A stretch of 64,000 nt of DNA from an uncultured Lewinella sp. (GCA_913057785.1 CAJXPD010000005.1:1-64000), one strand, 5' to 3'. Positions 1 to 9,771 are shown, counted from the stretch's first letter. The notes: generated by a model not told the origin, from the sequence alone. Made by a program: numbers and translations.

Positions 1-300
1 CGTTGTAATTGCACTACAAAGTAAAGGGGAAAAGAGGCGGAAGGGCCTGGATTTTCTGTTTTCCGACGAGATTAAGCGCTTTTTGGTGGAATGTGTTCGG
101 TTTTTGGTTTTGATGAATGTAAGAGTATAATTAGTTGATTTTTAATTATTTGTCGCAATATGAAATTGTAGCTAAAAGGCGAGATTTGCTGAAAAAAGCT
201 AGCTTTCTACCAGAAAATGGCCGAATCCTACTAAAAGCCGAAGAGGTAATTAGGTTCGATCTGGGATAAATCGTTCAAATTGAAATGGAATAGGAGAATC

Positions 301-410
301 GATGGTGTATTAAATGCGTGGATACCCTGGCCCCTCCCCAGCCCTTGTTGTGTGTCTGTCTAGAGCCAGATAGATTTTCACCAACAACACCACGCATTTA
401 ATACACCATC
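301..410. mobile_element. MITE-like element, 110 bp, 21-bp inverted repeats, 8-bp target duplication
   Basis: Both ends carry a perfect 21-bp terminal inverted repeat beginning GATGGTGTATTAAATGCG (301-321 and 390-410). The element is flanked by identical 8-bp direct copies of GGAGAATC at 293-300 and 411-418, as expected of a target-site duplication. The 68-bp core has no ORF. Structure and size fit a non-autonomous miniature inverted-repeat transposable element. The parent transposase is not in this window: the IS1182 element at 57470 has unrelated ends. The palindrome would also fold as a long hairpin in RNA. Confidence 0.75.
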
Positions 411-465
411 GGAGAATCTTTCGAGAATCCACGATTTTCAGAGATGAGAATATTGATCTAGATAT

Positions 466-499
466 GAAAATCCCGAATCCTAGCAACTAGAATTCGGGA
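466..499 (-). terminator. Candidate intrinsic terminator of the dienelactone hydrolase gene
   Basis: On the minus strand an 8-bp stem TCCCGAAT/ATTCGGGA with a 13-nt loop is followed by TTTTC. It lies about 50 bases after the stop of the gene at 547-1416. The T-tract is short, so efficiency is uncertain. Confidence 0.45.
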
Positions 500-546
500 C
501 GAAGTAATGCTTTGCGCATTTTGCAATAAACAAATACTCTTGTCTT

Positions 547-1416
547 TTAGCTCAGCTTATCGGTGAAAAAGCTCGTGGTTCGCTGCCAGGCTAGTTTCGC
601 CGCAGCTTCATTGAAGCGAGGAGTGGTGTCGTTGTGGAAGCCGTGATTGACGGCAGGATACATATGAGCCTCGTATTCCTTTCCATTTTCCTTTAGGGCG
701 GCTTCATAGGCCGGCCAACCAGCGTTCACCCTTTTGTCTAATTCTGCAAAGTGCAATTGAATTGGGGCTTTTATCTGTGGAACATCTTCAGCAGCAGGTT
801 GCCCACCATAGAAAGGAACGGCTGCGTCGAGCTCTGGAACTCGTACCGCCATCATATTGGAGATCCAACCACCAAAGCAAAATCCGACTACCCCTACTTT
901 TCCGGTGCAGTTCGCTAAACCCTTAACGTGATGAAATGCGGCAATGAAGTCCTCTAGCATCTTTCCTCTGTCTCGTTTACGTTGCAAGGTTCTTCCTTCA
1001 TCATCGGTACCAGGGTAACCTCCTAAAGGTGTGAGCGCATCTGGCGCTAGGGAAACGAACCCGGCTAAGGCTGCTCTTCTTCCTACATCTTCGATATGTG
1101 GATTTAAGCCACGATTTTCATGTACCACTACCACTCCAGGCAATGCACCTTCCATCGTGGCTGGCCTGGATAAGAGCCCCTTAATTGTTCCGCCTCCTTC
1201 TGGAGAGTTGTATTCGATGTATTCCGTTTTGACCCGCGGATCATCGGCTCTCACCTGCTGTTTGTCCTGGTAGTTAGGCAGAAGGAAATCCAAAATAGCT
1301 CCAACCGTCAGCCCGCCCACCGCGTAAACACTCACTTTCTCCATAAACTCCCGGCGATCTATTTTGCTATGTACATAACTATCGTAGAGTTCGTAAACTT
1401 CTTGTCTCAATTTCAT
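547..1416 (-). CDS. Dienelactone hydrolase family protein with Tat-like signal
   Basis: This is an alpha/beta hydrolase of the dienelactone hydrolase family (289 aa). The catalytic triad is visible as Cys180 in GFCFGG, Asp227 in AELDKR and His258 in NHGFH, with the family Glu100 in VVHENRG. The N-terminus has DRREFMEK followed by a hydrophobic stretch (residues 20-46), which looks like a twin-arginine export signal, so the enzyme is probably periplasmic. Family members hydrolyse lactones or small esters; the substrate cannot be read from sequence. It shares its strand with the secreted esterase gene 33 bases upstream and may be co-transcribed with it. Confidence 0.88.
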   Translation of the reverse strand: MKLRQEVYELYDSYVHSKIDRREFMEKVSVYAVGGLTVGAILDFLLPNYQDKQQVRADDPRVKTEYIEYNSPEGGGTIKGLLSRPATMEGALPGVVVVHENRGLNPHIEDVGRRAALAGFVSLAPDALTPLGGYPGTDDEGRTLQRKRDRGKMLEDFIAAFHHVKGLANCTGKVGVVGFCFGGWISNMMAVRVPELDAAVPFYGGQPAAEDVPQIKAPIQLHFAELDKRVNAGWPAYEAALKENGKEYEAHMYPAVNHGFHNDTTPRFNEAAAKLAWQRTTSFFTDKLS

Positions 1417-1449
1417 GATGGTGGATTGAAGTGGATAATTCGATTTCCA

Positions 1450-2757
1450 TTACTTGGATTGGGCAGCCATCCATTCCATTACCGTCACCGCTTTTCCATT
1501 TAGCATCACTGGCTTCCCGTCATAATCGAGCGCAGCTTTGTTGGCATGTGAATAGATCCAAGACCAATGTCCGCTATAATGATATCCTTCTCCTCCGAAA
1601 ACGCCAGTTATATCTACCACATGATCAAAGTAGGAGAAATAGACATTTGGAGCTCCGATCGCTTTCAAGCGCTCATAAACAGGTACAACGGTTTCATTAG
1701 GCTTAGTTACTGGGTCGTCTTTGGAGTGGATAAACCAGATGGGTACATCCTTGATGCTCTTGAGCTGTTGGTCACTGATGAACTCGGAATTATAAGCCAG
1801 GGCACTAATGTAGCCCGCTGCGAAGTAATCAGGATGCTGGAGAATCAACTTCAAGGACATGTAGCCACCATTGGAACAACCACCCACGTAGATTCGATTG
1901 GTATCTATCTGTGGATTCTTTTTGACAAAGTCCTCTATCAAGCCCATCAAAGCCTGATTGTATACATCATCCACTTGACCACGGGTATAATTACCCGCCG
2001 CATTCTGCATCCAGAAAGTTGGGCTTTGTGGAACTAATACGTGAGCTCCGCCAAAATACCTTTGAATCTCCGGTGCAGCATAATTGGCGGCACGATTTGC
2101 GATCAAAGGGATGCTTGGATCGGTACCCCCTTCGCCTCCGCCATGTAACCAAATGATCAGTGGTTGTTTACCGTTGGCATTCTCAGGCTCATAGGAGGCA
2201 TAGGTGAGCTTTACTCCGTTTTTGTGGGTGTATTTACCATTTAGATCGAATTTGTCGATTAAGGGCATAATACGACCCCCCTCCTGATCCCAAACTTGAT
2301 TGCTAGATTCGTCCTGAATATTCAATTTATAGTCGATCCATTGATTGGCAGCTCTACCGCCTTGGCGCAGATACTGAATGGGGGAAGCTATTGGATCATT
2401 AGGTGCTATAGCCAGCACCAAAGTGACAAATTTACTTTTTGGCATCACCTGACCTTTTGCATCAGATACATAGGCATGAAGTACGGTACGGGAACTGTTG
2501 GCCTCAGAAAGAGCGGTGCCCTTTACTTCACGCGTAGCGGTCACCTTATATTGCGTCTTATTCACGGTCGAAACTTCTTCTTCTAGCGATAAAACAACTT
2601 TGTTCACCGCAGGGCCCCAGTCAAAGCCTTCTATGATTAGGGTGTAAGTGCCCGCTATGACTCGGGTAGGGTAGGGGGCGGGCAGAGATGAAGCCCAGCT
2701 CGTTGGTCCAACTATAAGTAATAGTAATGTGCACAGCAAAGTGACTCTTCGGATCAT
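1450..2757 (-). CDS. Secreted alpha/beta hydrolase, prolyl-oligopeptidase/esterase type
   Basis: A 435-aa exported serine hydrolase. Residues 1-22 form a Sec signal peptide. Roughly residues 30-190 form a beta-rich N-terminal domain, then a peptidase S9/esterase-like domain starts around LIIWLHGGGEGG (oxyanion region). The nucleophile serine lies in GGCSNGGY, and an Asp in HSKDDPV and a His near the C-terminus complete a plausible triad. Similar proteins are annotated as prolyl oligopeptidases or feruloyl/acetyl-type esterases of polysaccharide degraders. The substrate is unknown. It lies just upstream of the dienelactone hydrolase gene, giving a hydrolase pair. Confidence 0.8.
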   Translation of the reverse strand: MIRRVTLLCTLLLLIVGPTSWASSLPAPYPTRVIAGTYTLIIEGFDWGPAVNKVVLSLEEEVSTVNKTQYKVTATREVKGTALSEANSSRTVLHAYVSDAKGQVMPKSKFVTLVLAIAPNDPIASPIQYLRQGGRAANQWIDYKLNIQDESSNQVWDQEGGRIMPLIDKFDLNGKYTHKNGVKLTYASYEPENANGKQPLIIWLHGGGEGGTDPSIPLIANRAANYAAPEIQRYFGGAHVLVPQSPTFWMQNAAGNYTRGQVDDVYNQALMGLIEDFVKKNPQIDTNRIYVGGCSNGGYMSLKLILQHPDYFAAGYISALAYNSEFISDQQLKSIKDVPIWFIHSKDDPVTKPNETVVPVYERLKAIGAPNVYFSYFDHVVDITGVFGGEGYHYSGHWSWIYSHANKAALDYDGKPVMLNGKAVTVMEWMAAQSK

Positions 2758-2849
2758 TTTCGTTTTGTTTTGTGATGGTAGCCTAATATACTCCCAATGA
2801 TAGGGAATTCATGAAGCTACAATTTTCTATCTAAACTTAACTCCTCTCC

Positions 2850-3365
2850 CTAAACAAAGAGCAGAAGTAGCGTCAGTGCTATTCCGCCCAATGTAAAGTA
2901 TAGTCCTTTCCTGAAAACACTAGTTGTTGGCCGAAACATCCAAAAAGCAGATACGACGAAGAATAATAGCGATATCCCAAAGAAAATATTGAGCCAGTAC
3001 AAGGGACTGTTGGTATTGGCCTTTTGTAGTTTGGTCATTTTATCTAAGACGTAAGGGAGCCGCTTGGTTGTATATTCCGCTTTACCGGTACTAGTTTGAT
3101 AGGAACCATTGTCGAAATACATCATGTCCCCTTCAGTTTTGGTGACTTTTAGTCGCCGTATTTTTAAGGCTTCTCCCAATTGTGCTGCCGGTAAGTTTTT
3201 AGCGATTACCAATTCATGCTTCCGTTCTTGCTTCAAGAAATCGGTATTACGGAAAACCAAGACAATGCCACTTAGCGCATAGACTGCCATGATACCTGCC
3301 AGAAAAAAGCCAAGGTATCGGTGAATGACACGCATATAGGTGCCGGTTGTTTGTTGTTTTGCCAT
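2850..3365 (-). CDS. PepSY-associated transmembrane protein
   Basis: A 171-aa inner-membrane protein. The N-terminal YMRVIHRYLGFFLAGIMAVYALSGIVLVF is typical of PepSY-associated TM proteins, with the His pair region often linked to iron/heme reduction systems. About 85 soluble residues follow, then two further TM helices (about residues 122-145 and 151-171). It is short for the family and has one soluble PepSY-like segment. It lies on the same strand downstream of the TonB-dependent receptor, separated by 265 bases, which would fit a metal or siderophore uptake partnership; that link is inference. Confidence 0.7.
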   Translation of the reverse strand: MAKQQTTGTYMRVIHRYLGFFLAGIMAVYALSGIVLVFRNTDFLKQERKHELVIAKNLPAAQLGEALKIRRLKVTKTEGDMMYFDNGSYQTSTGKAEYTTKRLPYVLDKMTKLQKANTNSPLYWLNIFFGISLLFFVVSAFWMFRPTTSVFRKGLYFTLGGIALTLLLLFV

Positions 3366-3630
3366 TTCCTTTTTTCACTATCTAGAGGTTAAATAATACT
3401 TGGGATGTGTTCTCCACCATAAGACCAGTGGAGTAACGTAAGGTTCCAATCGAACTAGGACTGGTTGGTAGGGGTATTGGTTTTTAGGGCCTTCGGAGGC
3501 CGAAAGTAAACTCAAAAGACAATAGGAAAAAATAGAATCTTCGAACTACCGTTATAGGCAGTTGAACAACCGATTTACATTCTTCAATGGCTTAGAGGAC
3601 TACGCGGTTAAGTCGTGATGGCCAGTAAAG

Positions 3631-6012
3631 CTAGCGCCTCCTTCTTTGTCCGGAGAATTCCATGGCTTCTCCCTTGCCAAAGCCATAACTAAAGCCCAGC
3701 GTAAGAAAGCGGCCTCGCTGGCGCCAGCTGTAGACGTAGAAAGTAGGCTGCTCGGTCACGCTTTCCCGAATCCGTGAAGCAAAGAGGTCGCGAGCGCTAA
3801 AGTTGATCACACCTCTTCCCTTGAGAATCTTCTTGCGGATACCCATATCCATGAATAGGTTGCCTGAGATCAAACTTTGGACAGTTTGTTGGCGAGATTC
3901 GTATTGGCCAGTGGCTTCCACATCAATACCTGCTGGGAGTTTTAGTTTAGCTGTTAATTTACTATTCCACTGATCGGCGGTGAAATCAAAGTTAGTACCC
4001 TCAAGCTCTCCTTTGCGATTGAAGTAGTTGTAGTTGATATCTCCATTGATGGAGAAATTTTTGGAGACCGTATATTTACCATTAATCTCTACACCCGTGG
4101 CGCGGTTTGTACCGATATTATAGGGTCTGAAGATGTTCACATTGTTTTCGAAGGTAGATACCCGTTCTACCACATCGGTGGTGTAACGCTGGTAGATGGA
4201 AAAGTTGAAGGAAGCCGGGCCGGCGATGTAAATACTGGATATTTCGTAGGAGTCGGTGAATTCTGGTAGTAGATCGGGATTTCCGGTGCGAATACTGAAG
4301 CTGTTACGGATGTTAAAGAATGGATTCAAGTCCCAGAGGCGGGGTCGGAAGATCCGACGGGAATAACCAGCCTGTAAGGAGAAGTTATCCGTGAGTTTAT
4401 AGGAGGTATGCGCACTAGGGAATAGATTGGTGAAGTTTTGCTGGTTGCTTTCCTGGGTGTTCACGAGGAAGGTACTGAGGTTTGTGTTTTCCATTCGCAG
4501 CCCCAATTTCAACCCCCACACCTCATTTTCATAGGCCCCGGTTCCATATACCCCTAGTACTTTTTGGTCATATTCGAAGACATTGGTGAGATTGGGGTTG
4601 TTAACAAATTCCCCATCTATCCAATCATCTACGGCGAAGACATTGCTAACGTCCTTGAGCACATACTGAGCTCCCGTTTCAATGCTAAATTTCTTGTTGA
4701 AGGGCTTGGTGTAGTCGAGTTTGAAGGTGTATTCTGTTTCTTCAAAATTGGTGCGCGTTTCCTGCGTTCCGCTCACCTCACTACCTGCGGTCGTCGTATT
4801 AAAGAAGTTGGAACTTTGGTCTTTGGCAAAGGAAGTGCCCAAAGCACTGAAGAGCAACATATGATCCTCATCGTCTTCAAAACTCTTTTTGTACTGTAGT
4901 TCATATTGCCATTTTGGGTTGGTGGCTTCCGTTTCTTCTTCTCTAAACCACTCATTGGTAACGACTCCTAGAGCATCTACAAACTGAAACTCGGTACGAG
5001 AGGGTTGATCTTCAATCTCATAGGCAAAATTGCCGGATAAGGTGAGGATGTTGTGCTTATTGATGTGGTAGTCTGTTCCCAAGATGAAGTTGTAGAAGGT
5101 TTCATTTCGGAATTCTTCTCCATTGGAAAGTACGGAGGTGTTGTTGTTTAGATCGCGGTTGATGTTCTCCGTATTATTCGGTAATTCTCGGTAGCCGACG
5201 CCGATTTGACTGAAGAGGTTGAAGCGTTCGGTGCGGCGATTGAGGCTGAGGCCAACGCTGTGGTTGTGTGGAGTGCCGGTATTCAAGGTGATGGAACCAT
5301 TGATGCCTTTGCGTTCTTCCTTTTTGATCACAATATTGATGATCCCCGAGGTACCCTCTGCATCGTATTTGGCGGATGGGTTGGTGATCACTTCGATGCG
5401 GTCAATCATTTCGGCGGTAATGGTTCCCAAGGCATTACCTTGTTCGCTGGCAATCACCGATGGTTTACCATTGATCAAGATCTGAACGCCTTGGCTTCCG
5501 CGTAAGCTGATGTCTCCCTCAATGCTGACATTGACTGAAGGTACATTATTCAACACCTCTAGAGCACTTGCCCCGGTACTGCTCAGGTCTTTTCCAACAT
5601 TAAAAACCCGTTTATCCAGTTTGAATTCGGTTTGAGATTTTTCGGCTCGTACGACTACTTCGTCCAGCTGCTGACTATTATCCGCCAACAGGATGGTTCC
5701 CAGGTCTACCTTCCCCTTATTTATGGTAAAATCAGTGATTTGCTGCGTCTTGAAACCGATAAAGCTAATTTCCACATAGAAATTCTCTTGTTTTACGGTC
5801 AATTCAAAGGCACCTTTTGCGTCGGTGCTAGCTCCAGTGATGGCTGTTTTCGTATCCTTGTCCGCCAACATGACGGTAGCGAATTCTATAGGTTGTCGGG
5901 TGTTTTGATCCTGGATTACCCCCATAACTTCTATCCTGTCTGCTTGAGCGGACAGGCTGAGGCTAGCCAATAGAAACAGGAGGATTAAAAGAGGGAAAGA
6001 TAAGCGCGTCAT
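3631..6012 (-). CDS. TonB-dependent receptor-like outer-membrane beta-barrel protein
   Basis: A 793-aa outer-membrane protein. After a signal peptide (about 1-24) comes a carboxypeptidase-like regulatory domain (about 28-112), then a plug domain (about 115-230, containing LRGSQGVQILINGKPS and a TAEMIDRIEVITNPSAKYD stretch), then a long barrel with alternating aromatic strands. This arrangement matches the Bacteroidota outer-membrane beta-barrel family close to TonB-dependent receptors. No SusD-type partner lies beside it, so it is not a Sus-type glycan importer. The ligand is unknown; a metal chelate is plausible from the PepSY-type neighbour. Confidence 0.85.
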   Translation of the reverse strand: MTRLSFPLLILLFLLASLSLSAQADRIEVMGVIQDQNTRQPIEFATVMLADKDTKTAITGASTDAKGAFELTVKQENFYVEISFIGFKTQQITDFTINKGKVDLGTILLADNSQQLDEVVVRAEKSQTEFKLDKRVFNVGKDLSSTGASALEVLNNVPSVNVSIEGDISLRGSQGVQILINGKPSVIASEQGNALGTITAEMIDRIEVITNPSAKYDAEGTSGIINIVIKKEERKGINGSITLNTGTPHNHSVGLSLNRRTERFNLFSQIGVGYRELPNNTENINRDLNNNTSVLSNGEEFRNETFYNFILGTDYHINKHNILTLSGNFAYEIEDQPSRTEFQFVDALGVVTNEWFREEETEATNPKWQYELQYKKSFEDDEDHMLLFSALGTSFAKDQSSNFFNTTTAGSEVSGTQETRTNFEETEYTFKLDYTKPFNKKFSIETGAQYVLKDVSNVFAVDDWIDGEFVNNPNLTNVFEYDQKVLGVYGTGAYENEVWGLKLGLRMENTNLSTFLVNTQESNQQNFTNLFPSAHTSYKLTDNFSLQAGYSRRIFRPRLWDLNPFFNIRNSFSIRTGNPDLLPEFTDSYEISSIYIAGPASFNFSIYQRYTTDVVERVSTFENNVNIFRPYNIGTNRATGVEINGKYTVSKNFSINGDINYNYFNRKGELEGTNFDFTADQWNSKLTAKLKLPAGIDVEATGQYESRQQTVQSLISGNLFMDMGIRKKILKGRGVINFSARDLFASRIRESVTEQPTFYVYSWRQRGRFLTLGFSYGFGKGEAMEFSGQRRRR

Positions 6013-6350
6013 CTTGATTGAGTTTTAAAAGCTACTGTACTTTAGTTAAAGAAATGGGCAAAGCTGGTACAACTCGGCCGCGAAAATACGCAATTGGCTA
6101 CTGCCACAATAACTCATTTAACCTATCAAGATGGTCTTACAGCAAAGAAGCCGTAGTCCCTAATTTCTTTAACCCCATTTTGAGGGGATTGTTTAGAAAA
6201 TCAGGAACAATAGGATTTAATTTCTGCGAAGCACTCCACACTGCAGACCGTCTCTAACGAATTTAAAAGTGCTGTTTCCATAAATCCCCTATATTTACTG
6301 ACTTCTGGGCCTACAGTGGCCCGTAATCAGCAAAACGGACAGATAATCGT
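6013..6350. promoter_or_regulatory. Divergent intergenic region between receptor and sugar kinase
   Basis: This 338-base gap separates two divergent genes and so must hold both promoters. A TATATTTA stretch near 6290 is one mismatch from the Bacteroidota -7 consensus TAnnTTTG, but no clear -33 element accompanies it. A short GGGCC/GGCCC hairpin lies at 6307-6322 in the presumed kinase leader. The 79-aa ORF called here on the plus strand has no protein-like features. Confidence 0.35.
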
Positions 6351-7244
6351 ATGAAACAACCTTCAATCATTTGTTTTGGAGAAGTGCTTTGGGATATGTT
6401 GCCTTCTGGAAAGGTGGCTGGCGGCGCGCCGATGAACGTTGCCCACCATGCAAAGCAGCTAGGTGCTCAGTCGAGTATGATCAGTAGTGTGGGGCGAGAT
6501 GCTTTAGGGGATGATTTATTGGATTTTCTAGAGGAGAAGAGCATTGGAACAGAATTGCTTCAGCGAAGTGAGACATTGCCAACTAGTGTGGTGAAGGTTC
6601 ATTTAGATGATCACGGTTCGGCTTCCTATGAAATTGTGGAAGGGGTGGCTTGGGATGATATCCAAATCACAGAACCGATGCAAGTGGCAGTGGAACAAGC
6701 AGATGTTCTAGTTTTTGGTAGTTTGGTGACGAGAGGTGAGACATCCAAGGCATGCCTGGAACAGCTGCTTCAACGAGCCAAACTAAGGGTGTTTGATGTG
6801 AATTTGCGAGAGCCTTTCTTCAGTGCAGCTTCCATCTCATCACTGCTGGAGCAAGCTGATGTAGTAAAAACGAATGATGATGAATTAGAACTACTGGCTA
6901 CATGGTTTGGCCAGTCGCCGGATATGCCCTCTATGACTCAATATTTATTGGATCGATTCGAGTTACAGAAAGTAATCGTGACTAGGGGAAGTAAAGGGGC
7001 TGCTTGTCGAGATCAAGCTGGGTGGCATGAACATCCAGGGTATCCGGTCACCGTAAAGGATACAGTGGGTAGTGGAGACTCTTTTCTAGCCGGATTTCTA
7101 ACCCAAATGTTGTTTGGGAAATCTACGCTGGATTGCCTCGACTTTGGATGCGCGGTGGGGGCGCTGGTTGCTACTCATTCGGGCGGGACGCCCCAGATCA
7201 GTCCGGAAATGGTAGAGGCCTTTCAGAAGGAAAGGGAGTCGTGA
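6351..7244 (+). CDS. PfkB-family carbohydrate kinase (fructokinase-like)
   Basis: A 297-aa cytoplasmic ribokinase/PfkB-family sugar kinase. The N-terminal substrate motif GGAPMNVAHHAKQLG and the C-terminal signature DTVGSGDSFLAGF, with its catalytic Asp and anion-hole glycines, are both intact. Length is normal. The GEVLWDMLPSG start and GGAPMNVA wording are those of fructokinases, but specificity within PfkB cannot be fixed from sequence. It stands alone, divergent from the receptor and upstream of a CPBP protease gene. Confidence 0.88.
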   Translation: MKQPSIICFGEVLWDMLPSGKVAGGAPMNVAHHAKQLGAQSSMISSVGRDALGDDLLDFLEEKSIGTELLQRSETLPTSVVKVHLDDHGSASYEIVEGVAWDDIQITEPMQVAVEQADVLVFGSLVTRGETSKACLEQLLQRAKLRVFDVNLREPFFSAASISSLLEQADVVKTNDDELELLATWFGQSPDMPSMTQYLLDRFELQKVIVTRGSKGAACRDQAGWHEHPGYPVTVKDTVGSGDSFLAGFLTQMLFGKSTLDCLDFGCAVGALVATHSGGTPQISPEMVEAFQKERES

Positions 7245-7376
7245 GACTTGTATCTGCCTATCCTTTGGTGAAAGGATGATCCCATTTGCTCCTGCCGTAG
7301 TACTTTGTGCAACAAGAAAGTCCCTGATGGCAATAATTGTGTGGTTTCCTTGCTCTAATTGTAGTCTTTTAGGGAA

Positions 7377-8195
7377 ATGAAATTCTGCAATCCACATCTG
7401 CCCAGCAGTATTCTAGCAGTTCTTGGTTTCTTGCTGCTCCTATTGTTACCTTTTGATCAGCTATTGACTGGATTTCAGCTGGGAGATTTCCAGACTCACC
7501 ACTATGGAGATCTATTGAAGAATCTTGCCATTATCGGCTATGGCCTGCTCCTCATCAAGGTTTATGGCTATGTCGATGTTTCGGGGGTGTTTAAATGGCC
7601 TCCCAAGTACCCAATACTCTTGCACGTGCCTCTGTATTTTGTGGTCCTGGGGCTCCTGATCTATGCTATTTTTGATTACGATTTTGGAGCTGTGAAGATG
7701 GAAGATTTCTTGGTTTTGCTCTTGGCGATGTTGAGTGTGGGAATCTCAGAAGAAGTGGTATTTCGTGGCTTTGTATTGCCACATTTGATCAAGAAAGCTC
7801 CAAACAACCAATCGCTCTTGGTGCCGATTACAAGTGCCGCTCTGCTCTTCGGACTCCTGCATCTGTTAAATCTACTACCAGCAGATGCCAAACTGATAGT
7901 GGTGCTTAGCCAAGTTACCTATGCTACCTTGTTTGGGGTGGCCTTTGGGATTATTCTCTTGAGAACGGAAAGCCTCTTGCCATTGGGGCTGCTACACGGG
8001 CTGATCAACTTCTCTTCGAATTGGGATAAACTTCCAGGTGCTATCTCGCCGACTAAAACCGCTAGCTATCTGCAGTATGAAGCCGTGATCTCCGTGCTCG
8101 TTGTACTACCCTTTTTGTGGTATATACTTCAGCAACTGCCGAAGATCGATCGAGACAAAACCTACGCTCGCTTTCGCAATAACGGAAAAGAATAG
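7377..8195 (+). CDS. CPBP-family intramembrane glutamic endopeptidase
   Basis: A 272-aa multi-pass membrane protein of the CPBP (Rce1/Abi) family. The three family motifs are present: ISEEVVFRG with the EExxxR catalytic glutamates, FGLLHLLN with a conserved His, and GLLHGLINF near the C-terminus. About eight hydrophobic helices are visible. These proteases cleave membrane-associated peptides or proteins; the target is unknown. It ends 15 bases from the convergent crotonase gene. Confidence 0.87.
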   Translation: MKFCNPHLPSSILAVLGFLLLLLLPFDQLLTGFQLGDFQTHHYGDLLKNLAIIGYGLLLIKVYGYVDVSGVFKWPPKYPILLHVPLYFVVLGLLIYAIFDYDFGAVKMEDFLVLLLAMLSVGISEEVVFRGFVLPHLIKKAPNNQSLLVPITSAALLFGLLHLLNLLPADAKLIVVLSQVTYATLFGVAFGIILLRTESLLPLGLLHGLINFSSNWDKLPGAISPTKTASYLQYEAVISVLVVLPFLWYILQQLPKIDRDKTYARFRNNGKE

Positions 8196-8210
8196 GCAAA
8201 GACTTTATCC

Positions 8211-9011
8211 CTATCTAAAGTCATCAAACTGGCCCTCCCTTTTCTGCAATCCAGCAAAAACGGCCTCTAGCTGATTCTTTTTACCAATAATCCTGTCTTG
8301 TAGGATAGATTCCTCAAGCAATCCCTTTTCTTGATCTAAATAGGGTGCTTTATTCAGTAGTTCTTTAGCCATCACGACGGCGCTAGGGCTTTTACTGGCG
8401 ATTTCTTTGGCCAGTTTAATGGCATCTTCTAATGGTGTGTCCGAAGTGTGGGTTGCAAAACCGTAATTCACTGCTTCTTCTCCCGAAAATACGCGATGGG
8501 TGTAGGTAAGTTCGCGAATAATGTCGTCTCGCACGCTGTGACGCATCAATTGAGTGCCCGCCATGTCCGGGATGATGCCCCATTTTACTTCCAAAATGCA
8601 CAATTTAGTATCCGGAGCAACGAATTTGATGTCTGCACCCAGCATGATTTGCAAACCACCCCCAAAAGAGACACCATGCACGGCTGCGATTACGGGAACG
8701 GGTAACTCCCGCCAAACCCAGACCGCTTTTTGCCATTTGTTGGCTATTCCATGGGTTCGGGTTTCCAGGGGATTACTCGATACGCTATCCGCATTGTCAG
8801 GGCTGAAGTTGCTCAAATCCAGGCCAGCGCAAAAGGCTCGACCCGCTCCGCAAAGAACCACCGCTCTAATGCTCGGATTGGCAGCACATTGTTCGCCTGC
8901 CTCGATAATGGCATCAAACATGGCCGTATCTAGGGCATTCATCTTATCGGGACGATTCAATTTGACAATGGCAATGTGTCCATCTATCTGTATGTCAACT
9001 CTATTTTCCAT
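8211..9011 (-). CDS. Enoyl-CoA hydratase/isomerase (crotonase) family protein, copy 1
   Basis: A crotonase-fold enzyme acting on acyl-CoA esters. The oxyanion-hole segments are visible as GAGRAFCAGLDLSNF and HGVSFGGGLQIMLGADIKF. The active-site acids are not obvious at hydratase positions (sequence runs KWGIIPDMAGTQLM), so it may be an isomerase, hydrolase or hydratase. I chose the internal ATG at 9011 (MENRVDIQI) because the longer ORF start at 9062 would overlap the upstream gene and adds 17 residues not typical of the family. The product is 266 aa. It is the second gene of a crotonase pair. Confidence 0.85.
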   Translation of the reverse strand: MENRVDIQIDGHIAIVKLNRPDKMNALDTAMFDAIIEAGEQCAANPSIRAVVLCGAGRAFCAGLDLSNFSPDNADSVSSNPLETRTHGIANKWQKAVWVWRELPVPVIAAVHGVSFGGGLQIMLGADIKFVAPDTKLCILEVKWGIIPDMAGTQLMRHSVRDDIIRELTYTHRVFSGEEAVNYGFATHTSDTPLEDAIKLAKEIASKSPSAVVMAKELLNKAPYLDQEKGLLEESILQDRIIGKKNQLEAVFAGLQKREGQFDDFR

Positions 9012-9030
9012 TCTTGTTGAAGATTTACCT

Positions 9031-9771
9031 TTACTTTTTCTGAAATTTCGCCAGTTGTGCATCGGTATCTGGCAAATAGGTGTCGGCGGCCAGCTCCAAT
9101 AATAAGCCTTCGCGCAGCGTAGTATTATACCCTTCGTTATATAGGTGCTTAATGGCTTTTATGGCGGCGAAGCTATTCTCCAGTATCTCCGTTACGATAC
9201 GGTCAATTTCACGATCAAATTCCTCGGCCTTAAAGGCTCTATTGACCAGCCCAATTCTTTCGGCTTCAGGGCCTTTCACCCGCATGGCCCGGAAGGTGAG
9301 TTCCTTGGCTTTAGCCAATCCTACTCTCCTGGCCAGTCGTTGCGACATACCCCAGCGTGGCATTACGCTCCATTTAGCGTGCGTATCGCCGAACTGTGTG
9401 TCTTCGGTGCAAAATGCCATGTCAAAGAACAGCATCATCTCCAAGGCACCCGTGAAGCAGTAGCCATGTACCTTTGCTATGGTTACTTTGGGAAGATTCA
9501 AGATCAGATCGCCTACCTCTTTTCCCACATCCATAAAACTTCCTCCCTTTTGAAATCCCTCTGAGGAGGTGGCTTTTATGTCTACGCCAGCAGAGAAGGC
9601 CCGCCCAGCTCCCTGTACGATTACTACTTTGATAGCATCGTCGGATTGAATGTCGAGTAGTACCGAGCGCAATTCGACCATCATGGCTGGATTTAAGGCA
9701 TTCAGCGCATCTGGGCGATTCAAGGTAATGTTCGCCACTCCCTCCTTGGCTTCATAAATGATGTATTCCAT
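9031..9771 (-). CDS. Enoyl-CoA hydratase/isomerase (crotonase) family protein, copy 2
   Basis: A second crotonase-family protein, about 246 aa from the ATG at 9771 (MEYIIYEAKEGVA). The longer ORF start at 9828 would run into the preceding gene. CoA-binding and oxyanion segments GAGRAFSAGVDIKAT and HGYCFTGALEMMLFFDMAF are present; the second segment has FTGALE where FGGGLQ-like glycines are usual. It lies 19 bases upstream of the other crotonase on the same strand, suggesting one transcript. The two proteins are clearly diverged from each other. The pathway is unknown; fatty-acid or aromatic-acid breakdown are options. Confidence 0.83.
   Translation of the reverse strand: MEYIIYEAKEGVANITLNRPDALNALNPAMMVELRSVLLDIQSDDAIKVVIVQGAGRAFSAGVDIKATSSEGFQKGGSFMDVGKEVGDLILNLPKVTIAKVHGYCFTGALEMMLFFDMAFCTEDTQFGDTHAKWSVMPRWGMSQRLARRVGLAKAKELTFRAMRVKGPEAERIGLVNRAFKAEEFDREIDRIVTEILENSFAAIKAIKHLYNEGYNTTLREGLLLELAADTYLPDTDAQLAKFQKK

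Larger units (their letters stand above)
1..546. other. Non-coding region before the first gene
   Basis: No convincing complete gene is visible. Frame 2 is open from the window edge to a TAA near base 130, so up to 43 codons of a gene entering from the left are possible but unproven. The stretch holds the MITE-like element at 301-410 and a candidate terminator at 466-499, both listed separately. The remainder is AT-rich with no recognised RNA. Confidence 0.6.

Noticed and set aside
2-130. C-terminal end of a gene entering from the left
   Set aside because: The open frame is only 43 codons and not recognisable, so I do not call it a gene.
3631-6012. TonB receptor as the SusC partner of the glucan locus
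   Set aside because: It lies more than 21 kb away, on the other strand, has no SusD-like neighbour and belongs to a different barrel family, so I do not link them.
6018-6257. 79-aa plus-strand ORF in the receptor/kinase gap
   Set aside because: Composition and context are not protein-like, and it lies in a promoter region.
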